DNA of 64,000 nucleotides, from NCBI GenBank assembly GCA_009869945.1, contig WIXG01000084.1:1-64000 (forward strand), in the 5' to 3' direction. Of this stretch, positions 62,666-64,000 are shown in pieces. A program made the translations under genes and the position numbers. The stretch comes from Mesaphorura yosii. Taxonomy: Eukaryota; Arthropoda; Collembola; Poduromorpha; Tullbergiidae. The notes below the pieces were generated by a model, which had not been told where the DNA came from, did not search any database, and saw only the letters and a program-made list of their open reading frames with translations. Each line of letters opens with the position of its first letter. Position 1 is the first letter of the stretch.

Positions 62666-64000
62666 GATTCCAGTTTTGATGTTCTCAGAACGGGCGGTGA
62701 TGATGATCTTGCTGGTTAAGCCTCATGACCGTGCTGTGCTGGCAGCTGACACTTCGTTGTCCAGAGGAATGTGAACACTAACAAGATCCCCCGGCCATAC
62801 TAAGACGTATGGAAATGGTAATTCATTGCCCACGCTGTCACTGCCACTGAATCCGGTCCAATAAAGGCAAAAAGTTGATTCGTCCAAAAATTGATGAGCT
62901 TGATTCAAGCCCTAAGGCTTTCTCCTTCTAAATCAAGTCAAGTCAATGAATTCATCGCCCTGATAAATTAAATCTAATTTCCATGCTAAGCGATAGCCGA
63001 GGCTGGCTTTTCACAGCCGTCTCTGTCGCTTGTAGCCAACTTACGCAGCACGCATGAAAAAGTTACAACAATGGAGCTCTAGGAATTTGATACTAGAATT
63101 CTAAACAGTTTTGACGGGCTCCCAAAACAAGCAAAGTTTCGAGACTGACAATTTGCCTTGCGCATGGTGTGTTCTGCAGAATTTTTACAACTTGAATTTC
63201 GGTGTAACTATTTGCACAAATCATTGCAGGAGTTTACTGTACCATCTTCAAAGCTGCGCCTTGCATAAAGCTCCAGGCTCCACCCAGCTAAAATTGCATT
63301 ACCTTAAAATGCGATTGGAGATTGTACCTGATCAGCTTTCTTACATATTTAACTACCAGCACTTAATGTTTCGTGTGCGTTAATCATGCTTTCATTCTTA
63401 TTACAAGAATACACACGTTGCTACATCTCGTCTCATCTGTAAACTGCCTGACTGTGTGTTTGTCATTCTCATTGCATCAAGGACACATTTAATCCACGAC
63501 GCAAAGCTATTAATACAGCGCTGGAACACACACAGCTAAGTAAATTCAATATGGTAAAGGAAATCTAATTAGCAGCCTATCAGTTGGTCAAAGATTGATT
63601 TCAACGCACGCTGAATGCCATTGATGTTATTCTTGGGAACCTACCTTTACAGCTGATCTTAAGAGTAGGTTCACAACGCCGGATTCTCGGATTCGGTGCG
63701 ATTTTCAAGACCAAAATGCGTAGTTTTCAGAATCTAGCTTATTCCAATGGGCCACTGTTCAATACTCCGCACTGCACTACAGTAAATAGGAAGTAACTAA
63801 AGCAGAAATTGAACTACACTATTCACGTAACCGATATTTTCGCCGACCGAGCTGCAAACATGTGTTGTGTTGGATTCAAAAAGTTGAAATTGAGTCTGAA
63901 ACCCGTTTCTTGAGTCTCACTCGCACTTGCACTCAAACACTCAGACTTTGGTGAGATCCAGAATTATACTAACTCACTGAACAGAACCGCCTGGCTGGAC
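62666..64000. other. Piezo upstream region, no gene recognised
   Basis: Should contain the Piezo promoter and 5' UTR. Short frames only, without homology. A plus-strand frame at 63111-63383 has no supporting features. Confidence 0.45.

Noticed and set aside
1-64000. Bacterial-type features (operons, CRISPR arrays, insertion sequences)
   Set aside because: Spliced metazoan genes throughout, and no direct-repeat array or transposase reading frame was found.

Overview
This window reads as nuclear DNA from an animal, most likely an arthropod. Genes are split by many short introns (about 50-120 bp, nearly all GT-AG). The gene set is metazoan: Piezo, Neto, ninjurins, SNX16, SLX4 and heterodimeric amino-acid transporters. 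One locus is a seven-helix gustatory receptor with the arthropod TYhhhhhQ(F)-type C-terminal signature. A non-insect hexapod such as a springtail, or a crustacean, would fit; the sequence alone does not fix the taxon. I built the gene models by hand by joining exons at splice sites with matching phases. Where I give a protein length, every intron phase in that model closes.

Layout. 1-4.7 kb: no recognisable gene. 4.7-9.3 kb: cytochrome b5 (+), an unrecognised 157-aa protein (-), deoxyhypusine hydroxylase (+) and a truncated F-box gene (+). 9.3-15.6 kb: two tandem SLC7-type (LAT/b0,+AT-like) amino-acid transporters (-) with nearly identical exon structure. 15.6-21.6 kb: gene-poor. 21.6-23.4 kb: sorting nexin SNX16 (-). 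25.4-27.7 kb: a TPR-like / disordered / profilin-like fusion gene (+). 27.7-32.7 kb: gene-poor, with a possible 77-aa one-helix protein (-). 32.7-36.8 kb: a 94-aa one-helix protein and SLX4 (+). 37.7-40.3 kb: a gustatory-receptor pseudogene next to an intact gustatory receptor (+). 42.2-45.1 kb: Neto (+). 45.9-47.3 kb: TSG101 (+). 47.5-49.6 kb: two tandem ninjurins (-). 50.1-62.7 kb: a complete Piezo mechanosensitive channel gene of about 36 exons (-), with two unexplained plus-strand ORFs inside one intron. 62.7-64 kb: nothing recognised.

The genes form no pathway or operon. They are a mix of housekeeping functions (eIF5A hypusination, ESCRT-I, endosomal sorting, structure-selective nuclease scaffold, electron transfer) and membrane or neuronal functions (amino-acid transport, taste, glutamate-receptor auxiliary subunit, mechanosensation, membrane rupture/adhesion). 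Local duplication has shaped three places: the transporter pair, the ninjurin pair and the gustatory receptor plus its decayed copy. The most unusual single gene is the TPR-profilin fusion.
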